A stretch of 16,089 bases of DNA from Candidatus Dadabacteria bacterium RIFCSPHIGHO2_12_FULL_53_21 (GTDB taxonomy: Bacteria; Desulfobacterota_D; UBA1144; Nemesobacterales; UBA2774), in assembly GCA_001775255.1 (NCBI GenBank), contig MFCJ01000020.1, forward strand, positions 1 to 16,089. Direction: 5' to 3'. Positions 1 through 7,426 of the stretch are shown in pieces; the stretch's first letter is position 1, and every line of letters starts with the position of its first letter. The translations under genes and the position numbers were made by a program. The notes beneath the pieces were generated by a model that worked only from the letters and a program-made list of their open reading frames with translations, ran no database searches and was not told the origin of the DNA.

Positions 1-682
1 CGGGCGCCACTCCCTGTCCCCAGAGCCATATGCTCGTAGCCGGGTTCTTCCCTTCGGCGATCCGTTTTTTGTTTACCGGGTGGTCTTTCAGTATCTCCCT
101 CGACCGCTCGATCAATTCGTTAAGTTTTTCAGTCCCCGCTCCCGACGGTATGAAGGCGTCTATTACTCTGCCCGATATATCGTGCGGAGGTGTCGTATGG
201 ATGTCCGCGTTCCCGCCCGCCCAAACGAGGAGGTGCCGGTAGCTCACCCCCGGAAAGAACGTCAGGTTTTTCTCGTCAAGCTCCTTTTTCAGATCGAGTA
301 TTATCGCGCGCGCCTCTTCCGTGGTGATGTGGCCCGAGCTGTAGTCCTCCATTATCAAGCCGCCGTTTTGCGGGGCGAGGGTGACGAGGTTACACCTGAG
401 CGTAACGTCACCGTCTTTGAGTGGGACGCCTATGCTCGCGGCCTCGAGAGGAGACCTGCCGGTGTAATAGAGGTTCGGGTTATATCCGAGAACGGTCAGG
501 TTGCCGACGTCGCTTCCGGGCGGAAGGTTGTCGGGGATTGTCTTCACCATGCCGAATTTTATTGCGGACTTGGCTATCCTGTCGAGGTTTGGAGTCCTCG
601 CCGCCTCGAGCGGGGTCTTCCCGCCGAGCTCCGGCAGAGGGTGGTCCGGCATCCCGTCGCCCTGCAGTATCACGTATTTCAT
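1..682 (-). CDS. apgM: Cofactor-independent phosphoglycerate mutase, archaeal (ApgM) type, C-terminus off window
   Basis: The frame opens with ATG at 680-682 and stays open to the left edge, giving 227 residues of a protein usually near 400. The N-terminus MKYVILQGDGMPDHPLPELG and the stretch PPGSDVGNLTVLGY match the alkaline-phosphatase-superfamily phosphoglycerate mutases of the ApgM branch. Asp9 is a likely metal ligand and Ser57 the expected phospho-accepting nucleophile. A GRSPLEAASIGV segment follows, also typical of the family. The enzyme interconverts 3- and 2-phosphoglycerate in glycolysis/gluconeogenesis in the cytosol. Members have sometimes been annotated as a proposed homoserine kinase, so that alternative label may appear. 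No Shine-Dalgarno sequence precedes the ATG; a promoter-like pair lies so close that the mRNA may be nearly leaderless. Family assignment is confident; the C-terminal domain cannot be seen. Confidence 0.88.
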   Translation of the reverse strand, partial: MKYVILQGDGMPDHPLPELGGKTPLEAARTPNLDRIAKSAIKFGMVKTIPDNLPPGSDVGNLTVLGYNPNLYYTGRSPLEAASIGVPLKDGDVTLRCNLVTLAPQNGGLIMEDYSSGHITTEEARAIILDLKKELDEKNLTFFPGVSYRHLLVWAGGNADIHTTPPHDISGRVIDAFIPSGAGTEKLNELIERSREILKDHPVNKKRIAEGKNPATSIWLWGQGVAP

Positions 683-691
683 GAGGATAAG

Positions 692-719
692 ATGTTAAAT
701 GCTTTTGGGGAATTATCAA
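692..719 (-). promoter_or_regulatory. Possible sigma-70 promoter for apgM
   Basis: On the minus strand TTGATA (714-719) and TAACAT (692-697) are separated by 16 bases. The match is 5 of 6 and 4 of 6 to the consensus. Transcription would start about 684-685, only 2-3 bases before the apgM ATG, which fits the absence of a ribosome binding site. This comes from motif matching only. Confidence 0.35.
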
Positions 720-781
720 GATGAAAACGGGCGGATGGACACGTCCGGAAGGCTTGCGCCTAGGGGTTCAAGAAGCGTTCC

Positions 782-1711
782 TCAGGAGAGCGCGTGACCG
801 GACATCTTCGCCACCTGCTTCTCCGCGTGGTAGGAGCTTCTGACGAGGGGGCCTGATTCGACGTGCGGTATACCGATGATGCTCTCGCCGTAGGTTTTAA
901 GGGATTCGAACTCCATCGGGTGATAGAACTTCGATACGGGCAGGTGCTCGTTCGTGGGCTGGAGGTACTGGCCTATTGTCACTATATCGCACCCGGCTTT
1001 CTTCAAGTCCCCGAGCGTTTCTATCACTTCGTCCATCTCCTCGCCGAGCCCGACCATGATGCCCGATTTGGTGAGCATGCCTTCATGCCCGAGCTCCTTC
1101 CCCTCCGCGAGCACCTTGAGCGACCAGTCGTAGTTCGCCTGTGGCCTTACGGACCTTCTTCCGCCTGAAGGCGTGAGCTGCGGGTAACGGTATAGTCTCG
1201 GCACGGTTTCGATGTTGTGATTCAGTACGTCGGGTCTCGCGCCTAAAATCTCACCGAGCGCATTCGAGTCCCCCTTGAAATCGGGTATGAGGACCTCTAT
1301 CTTCACGGACGGGTTTTCCGTCCTCACTCTCCTGATGGTCTCGGCGAAAATGCGGGCGCTCTCGTAGTTCCTGTCGTCCCTGTTGACCGATGTGATCACT
1401 ATGTGCGTTATGTAAGCGTTATTCAGCGTGAGGTCCTTGACGGCCTCCGCCACCCTCTGCGGCTCGTTCCAATCTAGTTCCCCGCCCTTTCCCGTTTTCA
1501 CATGGCAGAAGCCGCAGCTCCTGGTGCACGTATCCCCCAGGATCATGAACGTCAGGGTTCCCGCGCCCCAGCACTCCCCTATGTTGGGACACCTGGCCTC
1601 TTCGCATACCGTATGGAGGTTGAGCGTCCTCATCAGGTTTTTAAGATGGGTGTAATTGGGGCCTTTGGGGAGCTGAGCCTTTATCCAGCCTGGTTTTCCG
1701 GTGTTTCTCAT
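782..1711 (-). CDS. lipA: Lipoyl synthase (radical SAM)
   Basis: This 309-residue protein inserts two sulfur atoms into protein-bound octanoyl groups to form lipoyl cofactors for 2-oxoacid dehydrogenases and the glycine cleavage system. The auxiliary cluster motif C36-x4-C41-x5-C47 (CEEARCPNIGEC) is present. The radical-SAM motif C62-x3-C66-x2-C69 (CTRSCGFC) is present, and the C-terminal RSSYHA motif supplies the serine ligand of the auxiliary cluster. Length is normal for LipA and all known cluster ligands are intact. The ATG at 1709-1711 begins MRNTGKPGWIKAQLPKG, a standard LipA N-terminus, although no strong Shine-Dalgarno sequence is seen. It follows the LapA-like gene by 64 bases on the same strand, so it may be the last gene of the long run or have its own promoter. 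No lipB is in view. Confidence 0.97.
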   Translation of the reverse strand: MRNTGKPGWIKAQLPKGPNYTHLKNLMRTLNLHTVCEEARCPNIGECWGAGTLTFMILGDTCTRSCGFCHVKTGKGGELDWNEPQRVAEAVKDLTLNNAYITHIVITSVNRDDRNYESARIFAETIRRVRTENPSVKIEVLIPDFKGDSNALGEILGARPDVLNHNIETVPRLYRYPQLTPSGGRRSVRPQANYDWSLKVLAEGKELGHEGMLTKSGIMVGLGEEMDEVIETLGDLKKAGCDIVTIGQYLQPTNEHLPVSKFYHPMEFESLKTYGESIIGIPHVESGPLVRSSYHAEKQVAKMSGHALS

Positions 1712-1748
1712 ATCGATAATTTAAAATCCCTGGTGACTGCGGCACTAA

Positions 1749-1772
1749 GGCCGGCTTCTCGTCCGTCCGGCC
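1749..1772 (-). other. GC-rich hairpin between lapA-like gene and lipA
   Basis: GGCCGG (1749-1754) pairs with CCGGCC (1767-1772) around a 12-base loop, starting 3 bases past the stop codon of the LapA-like gene. There is no following T-tract on the minus strand, so it is more likely a processing or attenuating hairpin than a full intrinsic terminator. Confidence 0.3.
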
Positions 1773-1775
1773 GTT

Positions 1776-2159
1776 TCAGCGGCTTTGAGACGAGCTGTCA
1801 ATCGCGGACGGCGGGGTAAAGGGAGAAGAATCCGGCTTTCTCAGCTTATCCTCTCTCTGTTTTTCCTCGATGAGCTCCCTGTTCCTCGCTTCGAGCTCCC
1901 TGATGCGTCTCGATTTCTCTTTCGATTCCGAACCGGCGCTGACCGACTGCATCGCGCCGAAAATAACCGCAACAACTGCGCCGAACACGAACGCGGCCAG
2001 TATTATAACCACGTTCATCGTTATATATGGCCCTATGTTAAATACCTTGAGGTTGAGTCCGAGCTCAAACTCCTGAGTAAACATAGCCATGTTTTGTGTA
2101 TACAGGATTGCGAAAAATAGTATTATCAATATTATGAACAGAACTTTTATGAATCTCAT
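1776..2159 (-). CDS. LapA-domain (DUF1049-like) inner-membrane protein
   Basis: The 127-residue protein has a hydrophobic segment at about residues 4-21 and a second at about 46-69. A highly charged, probably coiled-coil stretch (about 78-108, rich in E, K and R) and a Ser/Pro-rich tail follow. Two membrane helices plus a cytoplasmic coiled coil is the layout of LapA (YciS) proteins, which in Enterobacteria help regulate lipopolysaccharide assembly with LapB. No LapB partner is in the window, so the role here is inferred from family only. The ATG at 2157-2159 lies 4 bases after the HIT gene's stop codon, and its Shine-Dalgarno sequence (GAGGTGA) overlaps that stop, implying translational coupling. 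The second helix contains many Val/Ala/Ile residues, as is usual for the family. Confidence 0.72.
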   Translation of the reverse strand: MRFIKVLFIILIILFFAILYTQNMAMFTQEFELGLNLKVFNIGPYITMNVVIILAAFVFGAVVAVIFGAMQSVSAGSESKEKSRRIRELEARNRELIEEKQREDKLRKPDSSPFTPPSAIDSSSQSR

Positions 2160-2163
2160 ATCA

Positions 2164-2649
2164 TCACCTCTCTAATGATTTTAAATGCTTTCTTAGGGTT
2201 TCGTATGTCTCTTCGAGGTATTCGGGCATAACCCTGACGTCTCCGATAACAGGCATGAAATTATTGTCTCCGCTCCAACGGGGCACGATGTGGAAATGGA
2301 GATGGTCGTCAATGCCGGCCCCGCCCGTCCTGCCGAGGTTCATGCCGATATTAAACCCTTCCGGTTTTATGACTTGAAGTATGTCGAGGCATTTGGCGGT
2401 GAGGTTCATCAAGTCGAGCCTTTCATCCTGCGTGAGGTCAGAGAAACTATTCGTGTGTTTGTATGGGACTGTCATAAGGTGCCCGTTCGAGTAGGGGTAA
2501 CGGTTCATTATAATGAAGCTAGTCTCACCAGTATATAATATGAGATTCTCTTTGTCATTCCCTTCTTTGGGTTTTTTACAAAATATACAACCCTCTTCCT
2601 TATCCCCGGTTATATATTTGATCCTCCAGGGCGCCCAGAGCACTTTCAT
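2164..2649 (-). CDS. HIT-family (histidine triad) nucleotide hydrolase/transferase
   Basis: The 161-residue protein shows the HIT signature HLHFHIVPRW, with triad histidines at 116, 118 and 120 (His118 is the expected nucleophile). A probable zinc site includes Cys21 and Cys24 (CIFC) and His116. The N-terminal LWAPWRIKYI segment is typical of bacterial proteins annotated as Ap4A phosphorylase-like or generic HIT proteins. It probably cleaves a nucleotide phosphoanhydride or phosphoramidate bond in the cytosol; the natural substrate is not evident. The ATG at 2647-2649 follows the sppA stop by 2 bases, so its ribosome binding site lies inside sppA and translation is probably coupled. A HIT gene next to sppA and a lapA-like gene is, from memory, a recurrent arrangement in Deltaproteobacteria. 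Confidence 0.9.
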   Translation of the reverse strand: MKVLWAPWRIKYITGDKEEGCIFCKKPKEGNDKENLILYTGETSFIIMNRYPYSNGHLMTVPYKHTNSFSDLTQDERLDLMNLTAKCLDILQVIKPEGFNIGMNLGRTGGAGIDDHLHFHIVPRWSGDNNFMPVIGDVRVMPEYLEETYETLRKHLKSLER

Positions 2650-2651
2650 AA

Positions 2652-3539
2652 TCAGTTAATTATATCAACCAGATAGAAAAGTCCAAAACTGTATTTGGAA
2701 GGCATGCCGGTAAGCACCGGTATATCCAGTTTGGATTCCAGGAGTTCGAGGAACTGGGATTTCTTTTTCGGATAGTAGACAAGGCCGGGCTTTCCTTTTA
2801 TCCCCGCCATTTTCGACGCGAGATCGATGGCGTCGTTTATCGTGCCAGTCTCGTCTATGAGTTTCAGCTCCTTCGCCTGCTCCCCCGTGAATATCTTTCC
2901 GTCGGCGACTTTATCGACTTCCGCCGCCCCGAGGCCCCTCGACTCGGCAACAGCCGACTTGAACTGTGAGTAAACGTTGTCTATCAGCCCCTGCATATAT
3001 TCCCTGTCTTCGGGGGTCATTTCCCTGAACGGGGAGCCGACGTCTTTATATCTTCCGCTCTTCAGCACTTCCACGTCCACCTTGGCCCACTCGAGGAGCT
3101 TTTCGTAGCTCGTGAACTCCGCGACCACGCCTATGCTGCCTGTAATCGTCCCCGGGTTAGCGAATATCTTCTCCGCGGCGCACGCGATGTAATAACCCCC
3201 CGAAGCGCCGACGTTTCCTATGCTCGCAATGACCGGCATATCCTTTCTAAGTTTCTTGAGCTCGCTGTAGATTTCCTGCGAAGGCCCTACTGCTCCGCCG
3301 GGGGAGTCGATCCTGATGACGACCGCTTTTACCTTTTTGTCTTCTTTTATCTTGGATATGCTGTCTATGTACAACTGGTCGTCGAGGATTATGTCTTCGA
3401 CCTTGAGCACCGCGACCTTATCCCCGGTCGAAAACGCGTCGTCACCCGACATCAGAAAACCGCAGCCGATCCCCGCGATGAAGGTGAAAAATAGGAGGAC
3501 GACGACCGCGATTACGATGAATACATTCCGCACCCTCAA
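2652..3539 (-). CDS. sppA: Signal peptide peptidase SppA, short (36 kDa-like) type
   Basis: This is a 295-residue membrane-anchored serine protease of family S49 that degrades signal peptides left in the membrane. A hydrophobic anchor spans about residues 5-25. RIDSPGG (76-82) and GNVGASGGYYIA (108-119) carry the nucleophile Ser113. Lys165 in SGRYKDVG is the expected general base, giving the Ser-Lys dyad. Length fits the single-domain SppA seen in many bacteria rather than the double-length E. coli form. The start is TTG (3537-3539), which overlaps the rpsA stop by four bases (TTGA); GAGG lies a few bases upstream inside rpsA. The GTG two codons later is too close to that site to be preferred. 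It is tightly coupled to rpsA and to the HIT gene. Confidence 0.93.
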   Translation of the reverse strand: MRVRNVFIVIAVVVLLFFTFIAGIGCGFLMSGDDAFSTGDKVAVLKVEDIILDDQLYIDSISKIKEDKKVKAVVIRIDSPGGAVGPSQEIYSELKKLRKDMPVIASIGNVGASGGYYIACAAEKIFANPGTITGSIGVVAEFTSYEKLLEWAKVDVEVLKSGRYKDVGSPFREMTPEDREYMQGLIDNVYSQFKSAVAESRGLGAAEVDKVADGKIFTGEQAKELKLIDETGTINDAIDLASKMAGIKGKPGLVYYPKKKSQFLELLESKLDIPVLTGMPSKYSFGLFYLVDIIN

Positions 3540-5224
3540 ACTACCTCGTCGTTATTCATCTGCTTTAACTTTTCCTTGAGCACGTCTCCCAGCTTAGCCG
3601 TCGGCTCCCCTTGAGACGATATAAAATTCGAGACACTTTCCTTGTCCTGCCAGTCGTCATGTTTTCTTTTGCTGAGGTTCACCTGCCGCATCCTCTTGTC
3701 GAACCCGGTCACCTGGGCTGTTATTTCGTCCCCGACCTTAAAGTGTTTAATTGCGTCCCTCTGCTCCTTTTCCTGGCTGAGCTCGTTCGCCCGGATATAT
3801 CCCTCTATCCCTTCATCGAGCTCGACCACTATACCGCTGTCTTTAATATCCTTGACTTTGCCGGTTACGGACGAACGTCCGGTCTTATACTTCCTCTGCG
3901 CTTCTTCCCAGGGGTCGGCGGCAAGCTGTTTCAGCCCGAGTCCGATCCTCTGATTCTTGTCGTCGACATTCAGTACGACTACATCGATTTCGCTCCCCTT
4001 TTCGAAAGCTTCCTCAGGGTTTACCCTGCCTTTCCAGGAAATGTTGTCGGGTCTTACCAGCCCCACGATATTCTCGTCAACTTCTACGAATAATCCCTTG
4101 TCGGTAACGTTCTTGATTACGCCTTTTATCCTCGAGCCTTGCGGGTTATTCTCCTTGAATAGCTGCCACGGACTCGGTTCTATCTGTTTCAGGCTGAGAG
4201 AAATCCGTCTGTTCACGCTGTCCACGTCGAGGACGACCGCTTCCACGGGGCTTCCGGCCTGAACGATCTCCTTAGGGTGGCGGAACCTTTTCGTCCACGT
4301 GATCTCGGAAATATGTACGAGACCCTCGATGCCGGGCTCGAGCTCGACAAAAACCCCGAAGTCCGTTATCGACACGGCTTTTCCCTTGATCTGGGTTCCC
4401 GGTTTATATTTTTCTTTCACCGATGTCCAGGGGTCGGGGGTCGTATCCTTGAGGCTCAGGGTTATCTTGCCCCCTTCCTCTATCCTGAGAACTATTGTCT
4501 TGATTATCTGGTCTTTCGAAAGGACATCGCCCGGGTGCGCGACCCTGCCCCAGGTAAGCTCGCTTACCGGAATGAAGCCCTCGATGCCGCCCAGATCGAC
4601 GAATACACCCTGGTTGATGATGTTGACGACCTTTCCCGACATCTCTTTGCCTGCCTCTATCCTGGAAAGAGTTTCCTTTTTAAGGACCTCCCTCTTCTCC
4701 TCCAGATAGACCCTTCTCGATAGCACGATGTCGTTTCCTGCGAGCTTTATAATCCTGGCCTCGATCGTTTCGCCGACAAGGCTGTCCAAATCCTGCCTGG
4801 GCGATATATCGATTTGCGATCCGGGTATAAAAGCCCTTATCTCGATCTTATCCCCTACATCGGCAATGACCCCGCCCTTCACCTTCTGCGTGACCCTCGC
4901 TTTTACGAGTTCGCCCTTATCGAAGCATTCCTGTATTCTCTTGTTTTCCTTGATCTGTTCGGCCTTTATTCTCGATAGTTTCGGAAGACCCTCGTTAGCC
5001 CAGTTGTCGAACATAACCTCGACTTCTTCGCCGATATTTACGTCCGGTACCCCGCTTTTATTATAAAATTCCTGTATCGGAACGACTCCTTCCGATTTCG
5101 AGCCGAAATCTATGAATACATCATCCTGATCTATGCGGACGACGAGTCCCTTAAAGACTTTCCCCTTGTCCGGCACGTTCATGCTCTCATCAACTAATTC
5201 CGCGAAATCTTTCTCTTCTGCCAT
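3536..5224 (-). CDS. rpsA: 30S ribosomal protein S1
   Basis: The 562-residue protein contains six S1/OB-fold repeats at about residues 20-88, 105-170, 192-258, 277-345, 364-431 and 450-520. Each has a G-x-V...G-x-F/V-V-x-L...EG-x-I/V core. Repeats 3-6 are most regular (for example GVFVDLGGIEGFIPVSELTW), as expected for the RNA-binding half; the first two are more diverged and bind the ribosome in the family. S1 melts mRNA structure and assists initiation on the 30S subunit. The length equals the usual six-domain proteobacterial form. The ATG at 5222-5224 has a strong AGGAAGG Shine-Dalgarno sequence. The gene follows cmk, as in the conserved cmk-rpsA pair. The 89-base gap upstream could hold a leader or promoter, but I could not fix a convincing one. 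Confidence 0.97.
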   Translation of the reverse strand: MAEEKDFAELVDESMNVPDKGKVFKGLVVRIDQDDVFIDFGSKSEGVVPIQEFYNKSGVPDVNIGEEVEVMFDNWANEGLPKLSRIKAEQIKENKRIQECFDKGELVKARVTQKVKGGVIADVGDKIEIRAFIPGSQIDISPRQDLDSLVGETIEARIIKLAGNDIVLSRRVYLEEKREVLKKETLSRIEAGKEMSGKVVNIINQGVFVDLGGIEGFIPVSELTWGRVAHPGDVLSKDQIIKTIVLRIEEGGKITLSLKDTTPDPWTSVKEKYKPGTQIKGKAVSITDFGVFVELEPGIEGLVHISEITWTKRFRHPKEIVQAGSPVEAVVLDVDSVNRRISLSLKQIEPSPWQLFKENNPQGSRIKGVIKNVTDKGLFVEVDENIVGLVRPDNISWKGRVNPEEAFEKGSEIDVVVLNVDDKNQRIGLGLKQLAADPWEEAQRKYKTGRSSVTGKVKDIKDSGIVVELDEGIEGYIRANELSQEKEQRDAIKHFKVGDEITAQVTGFDKRMRQVNLSKRKHDDWQDKESVSNFISSQGEPTAKLGDVLKEKLKQMNNDEVV

Positions 5225-5313
5225 AGACCTTCCTTCTTTTCCTGTATATCTATTAAAATTAACTGTCTGATTTCATTTTGGGAAGTAGGATTAGGTAGTG
5301 TTAAAAACTCTTA

Positions 5314-5970
5314 CTAACCTTGAACTTCTTTGATTATCCTGTCTGTAACTTCATCAGACGATAGATTCGTTGTATCTATTATGACCGCATTAGTTGCGGG
5401 ATGCAAGGGAGATTCCGAGCGCTCCATGTCCTGAGCGTCCCTTTTTATTATCTCATTTTTCACGCTTTCGATGTCGGCGTCGTCGCCTGATTGCGAGAGT
5501 TGTTCACGCCTCCTGCGAGCCCTTTCGTCGAGAGAGGCGTCCAGGTAAAACTTAAACGCGGCATCGGGGAATACGTAAGTCCCCATGTCCCTCCCCTCGG
5601 CCACCATATTGCCGATTTTCCCCATCTCCTGCTGCAGATGAACGAGTTTTATTCTCACCGCCCTCTTCGTCGCCACGTCGGACGACAGCCTTGAGACCTC
5701 GGGCGTCCTTATCTTGTCGGTTACGTCTTCGTTGTTAAGCATTATGACGAGATCGCCGTTTTCTTTCCTGCCGAACCCGATTTCAGTATGATTCAGGAGT
5801 GATTCCAGCCTCTTATCATCATTGATATCGATGGAATCCCATTTGACCCGGAGCGCAACCGCCCTGTACATAGCCCCGGTATCGAGATACGTGAAGCCCA
5901 GTTTTCGAGCGACCGATTTTGAAACGGTGCTTTTCCCGACCCCCGAAGGTCCGTCTATTGTTATAATCAT
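5314..5970 (-). CDS. cmk: Cytidylate kinase
   Basis: The 218-residue enzyme phosphorylates CMP and dCMP using ATP, recycling cytidine nucleotides from RNA and lipid turnover. The P-loop GPSGVGKST spans residues 7-15. YLDTGAMYRAVA near residue 30 belongs to the nucleotide-monophosphate binding region, EGRDMG is the conserved basic/acidic loop, and RDAQDMERSESPL carries the Arg/Asp/Arg set that binds CMP ribose and phosphates in the E. coli enzyme. Length is standard. The start ATG at 5968-5970 gives the normal family N-terminus MIITIDGPSG; the ribosome binding site is poor. It lies 60 bases after aroA and 89 before rpsA on the same strand, the familiar aroA-cmk-rpsA order. Confidence 0.96.
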   Translation of the reverse strand: MIITIDGPSGVGKSTVSKSVARKLGFTYLDTGAMYRAVALRVKWDSIDINDDKRLESLLNHTEIGFGRKENGDLVIMLNNEDVTDKIRTPEVSRLSSDVATKRAVRIKLVHLQQEMGKIGNMVAEGRDMGTYVFPDAAFKFYLDASLDERARRRREQLSQSGDDADIESVKNEIIKRDAQDMERSESPLHPATNAVIIDTTNLSSDEVTDRIIKEVQG

Positions 5971-6030
5971 ATCAGTAGTTACTGTTCACAGGGAGGGCGG
6001 CTCTTATATAACTGCCCATAATGACAGCAT

Positions 6031-7323
6031 TTAATAGTTTTCAAGCCGCCTGAGTACGTCGAAGAAGCCGGGGAACGATACGGAAACGCACTCGGCGCCT
6101 TCGATCTCGGTTTCTCCGCTCGCTCGCGTGGCGGCGATTGCCGCCGCCATCGCTATCCTGTGGTCGCCCCAGCTCGAGCACCTGGCCCCCTTTAACGGCT
6201 CCCCGCCGCTGATCGACATGCCGTCCTCAAACTCGGTTACACGAGCGCCGAGTTTAAGGAGTTCCGCCGTCATCGCCTTTATCCTGTCCGTTTCCTTGAC
6301 CCTGAGCTCGCGTGCGTCCCTGATGATCGTCTCACCCTCGGCGAAGCATGCGGCGGCCGCTATCACCGGAAGCTCGTCTATCGCCTTCGGTATCATCTCT
6401 CCCTCGATTACGGCTCCGTGTAATTCGCTCGATTTTACGAGTATGTCCCCTACAGGCTCTCCCGAGACATCCCTCTCGTTGGTTATCTCTATATTCCCGC
6501 CCATTTTCCTGAGCACGTCGATTACGCCCGTTCTCAGCGGGTTTATGCCGACATTCCTTATCAGAAGCTCGGACCCCGGATTGATAAGCGCCCCAACGAT
6601 AAAGAACGCGGCTGACGACAGGTCCGCGGGCACCGATATATCGCGCCCCGCGAATTCCTTCTGTCTCGATATCTTAATGCTGTTTCCCTTCTTATGGAGC
6701 TTCACTCCGAAGTAAGTAAGCATCCTTTCCGTGTGGTCTCTCGTGGGCTCGGGCTCGATGACCTCCGTTTCCCCTTCGGAGTAGAGTCCGGCGAGAAGGA
6801 GCGCCGATTTCACCTGCGCGCTCGCCACGGGGAGTTTATACGAGATGCCCTGCAGACCGCCCCCTTCGATCGCGAGGGGTAGTTTATTGCCCCCCTCCCG
6901 TCCTGTAATTTTCGCACCCATACGCCTCAGGGGGTCGACCACCCTTTTCATGGGCCTCGCTCTCAGGTATTTGTCCCCGGTAACGGCCGTAAAAAAGCCC
7001 TGGGCGCTCAATAGTCCCGTGAGGAGCCTCGTCGTCGTCCCGGAATTCCCGGCGTCGATCACGTCTTCGGGCTCACTCAATCCGGAAAGCCCTTTCCCCG
7101 CTATCTTTACGTCGCTGCCGTTGATTTCGATTCCGATACCCAGCTTCCTCATTGCGTTCGCCGTGGAAAGCGTGTCCTCGCAATTAAGGAAACCGCTCAC
7201 CCCGGTCATCCCCGATGCGATTGACCCTATTATCAGAGACCTGTGCGATACCGATTTGTCCCCGGGGGGGGTTAACTCGCCCGCGAGCGGTTTCGTGCTT
7301 CCTTTAATTATTTCTCTGGCCAT
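6031..7323 (-). CDS. aroA: EPSP synthase (3-phosphoshikimate 1-carboxyvinyltransferase)
   Basis: The 430-residue enzyme joins phosphoenolpyruvate to shikimate-3-phosphate, the sixth step of the shikimate pathway. GDKSVSHRS (21-29) contains the catalytic Lys and Arg. NSGTTTR (93-99) and RARPM form the PEP site, SAQVKSALLLAG follows, RDHTERM is in mid-protein, and the C-terminal SWGDHRIAMAAA is typical. The GDKS, SAQVK and RDHTE motifs resemble Bacillus/class II-like enzymes, while NPLR differs from the class II NPTR. The glycine of NSGT is kept, so glyphosate insensitivity is not indicated. I place the start at ATG 7321-7323 (MAREIIKGS). The same frame is open farther upstream to 7491, but that part has no family similarity and would run into the divergent gene. 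No clear Shine-Dalgarno sequence is present. Confidence 0.96.
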   Translation of the reverse strand: MAREIIKGSTKPLAGELTPPGDKSVSHRSLIIGSIASGMTGVSGFLNCEDTLSTANAMRKLGIGIEINGSDVKIAGKGLSGLSEPEDVIDAGNSGTTTRLLTGLLSAQGFFTAVTGDKYLRARPMKRVVDPLRRMGAKITGREGGNKLPLAIEGGGLQGISYKLPVASAQVKSALLLAGLYSEGETEVIEPEPTRDHTERMLTYFGVKLHKKGNSIKISRQKEFAGRDISVPADLSSAAFFIVGALINPGSELLIRNVGINPLRTGVIDVLRKMGGNIEITNERDVSGEPVGDILVKSSELHGAVIEGEMIPKAIDELPVIAAAACFAEGETIIRDARELRVKETDRIKAMTAELLKLGARVTEFEDGMSISGGEPLKGARCSSWGDHRIAMAAAIAATRASGETEIEGAECVSVSFPGFFDVLRRLENY

Positions 7324-7374
7324 AGCTTTATAATAACGAAAACCGGGGTCCGGTGAAAATTTAATTTTGCCTGA

Positions 7375-7403
7375 TATATACCGGAGGTAAAATTGTACAT
7401 CAA
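7375..7403 (-). promoter_or_regulatory. Probable promoter for the aroA-cmk-rpsA run
   Basis: On the minus strand TTGATG (7398-7403) and TATATA (7375-7380) are separated by exactly 17 bases, each 4 of 6 to the sigma-70 consensus. A start near 7368 would give a leader of about 45 bases before aroA. It lies in the 103-base divergent gap with the plus-strand gene at 7427. Motif evidence only. Confidence 0.4.
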
Positions 7404-7426
7404 TTATCGAGTCCGGGGAGTGAGCG

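Noticed and set aside
80..724. Long plus-strand open frame (about 214 codons) opposite apgM
   Set aside because: The opposite strand encodes recognisable ApgM motifs over the same bases; the plus-strand translation is rich in Arg and shows no family features, as expected for a shadow frame in GC-rich coding DNA.
6031..7323. Class II, glyphosate-insensitive EPSP synthase
   Set aside because: Although GDKS, SAQVK and RDHTE fit class II, the protein has NPLR rather than NPTR and keeps the glycine in NSGT, so insensitivity cannot be claimed.
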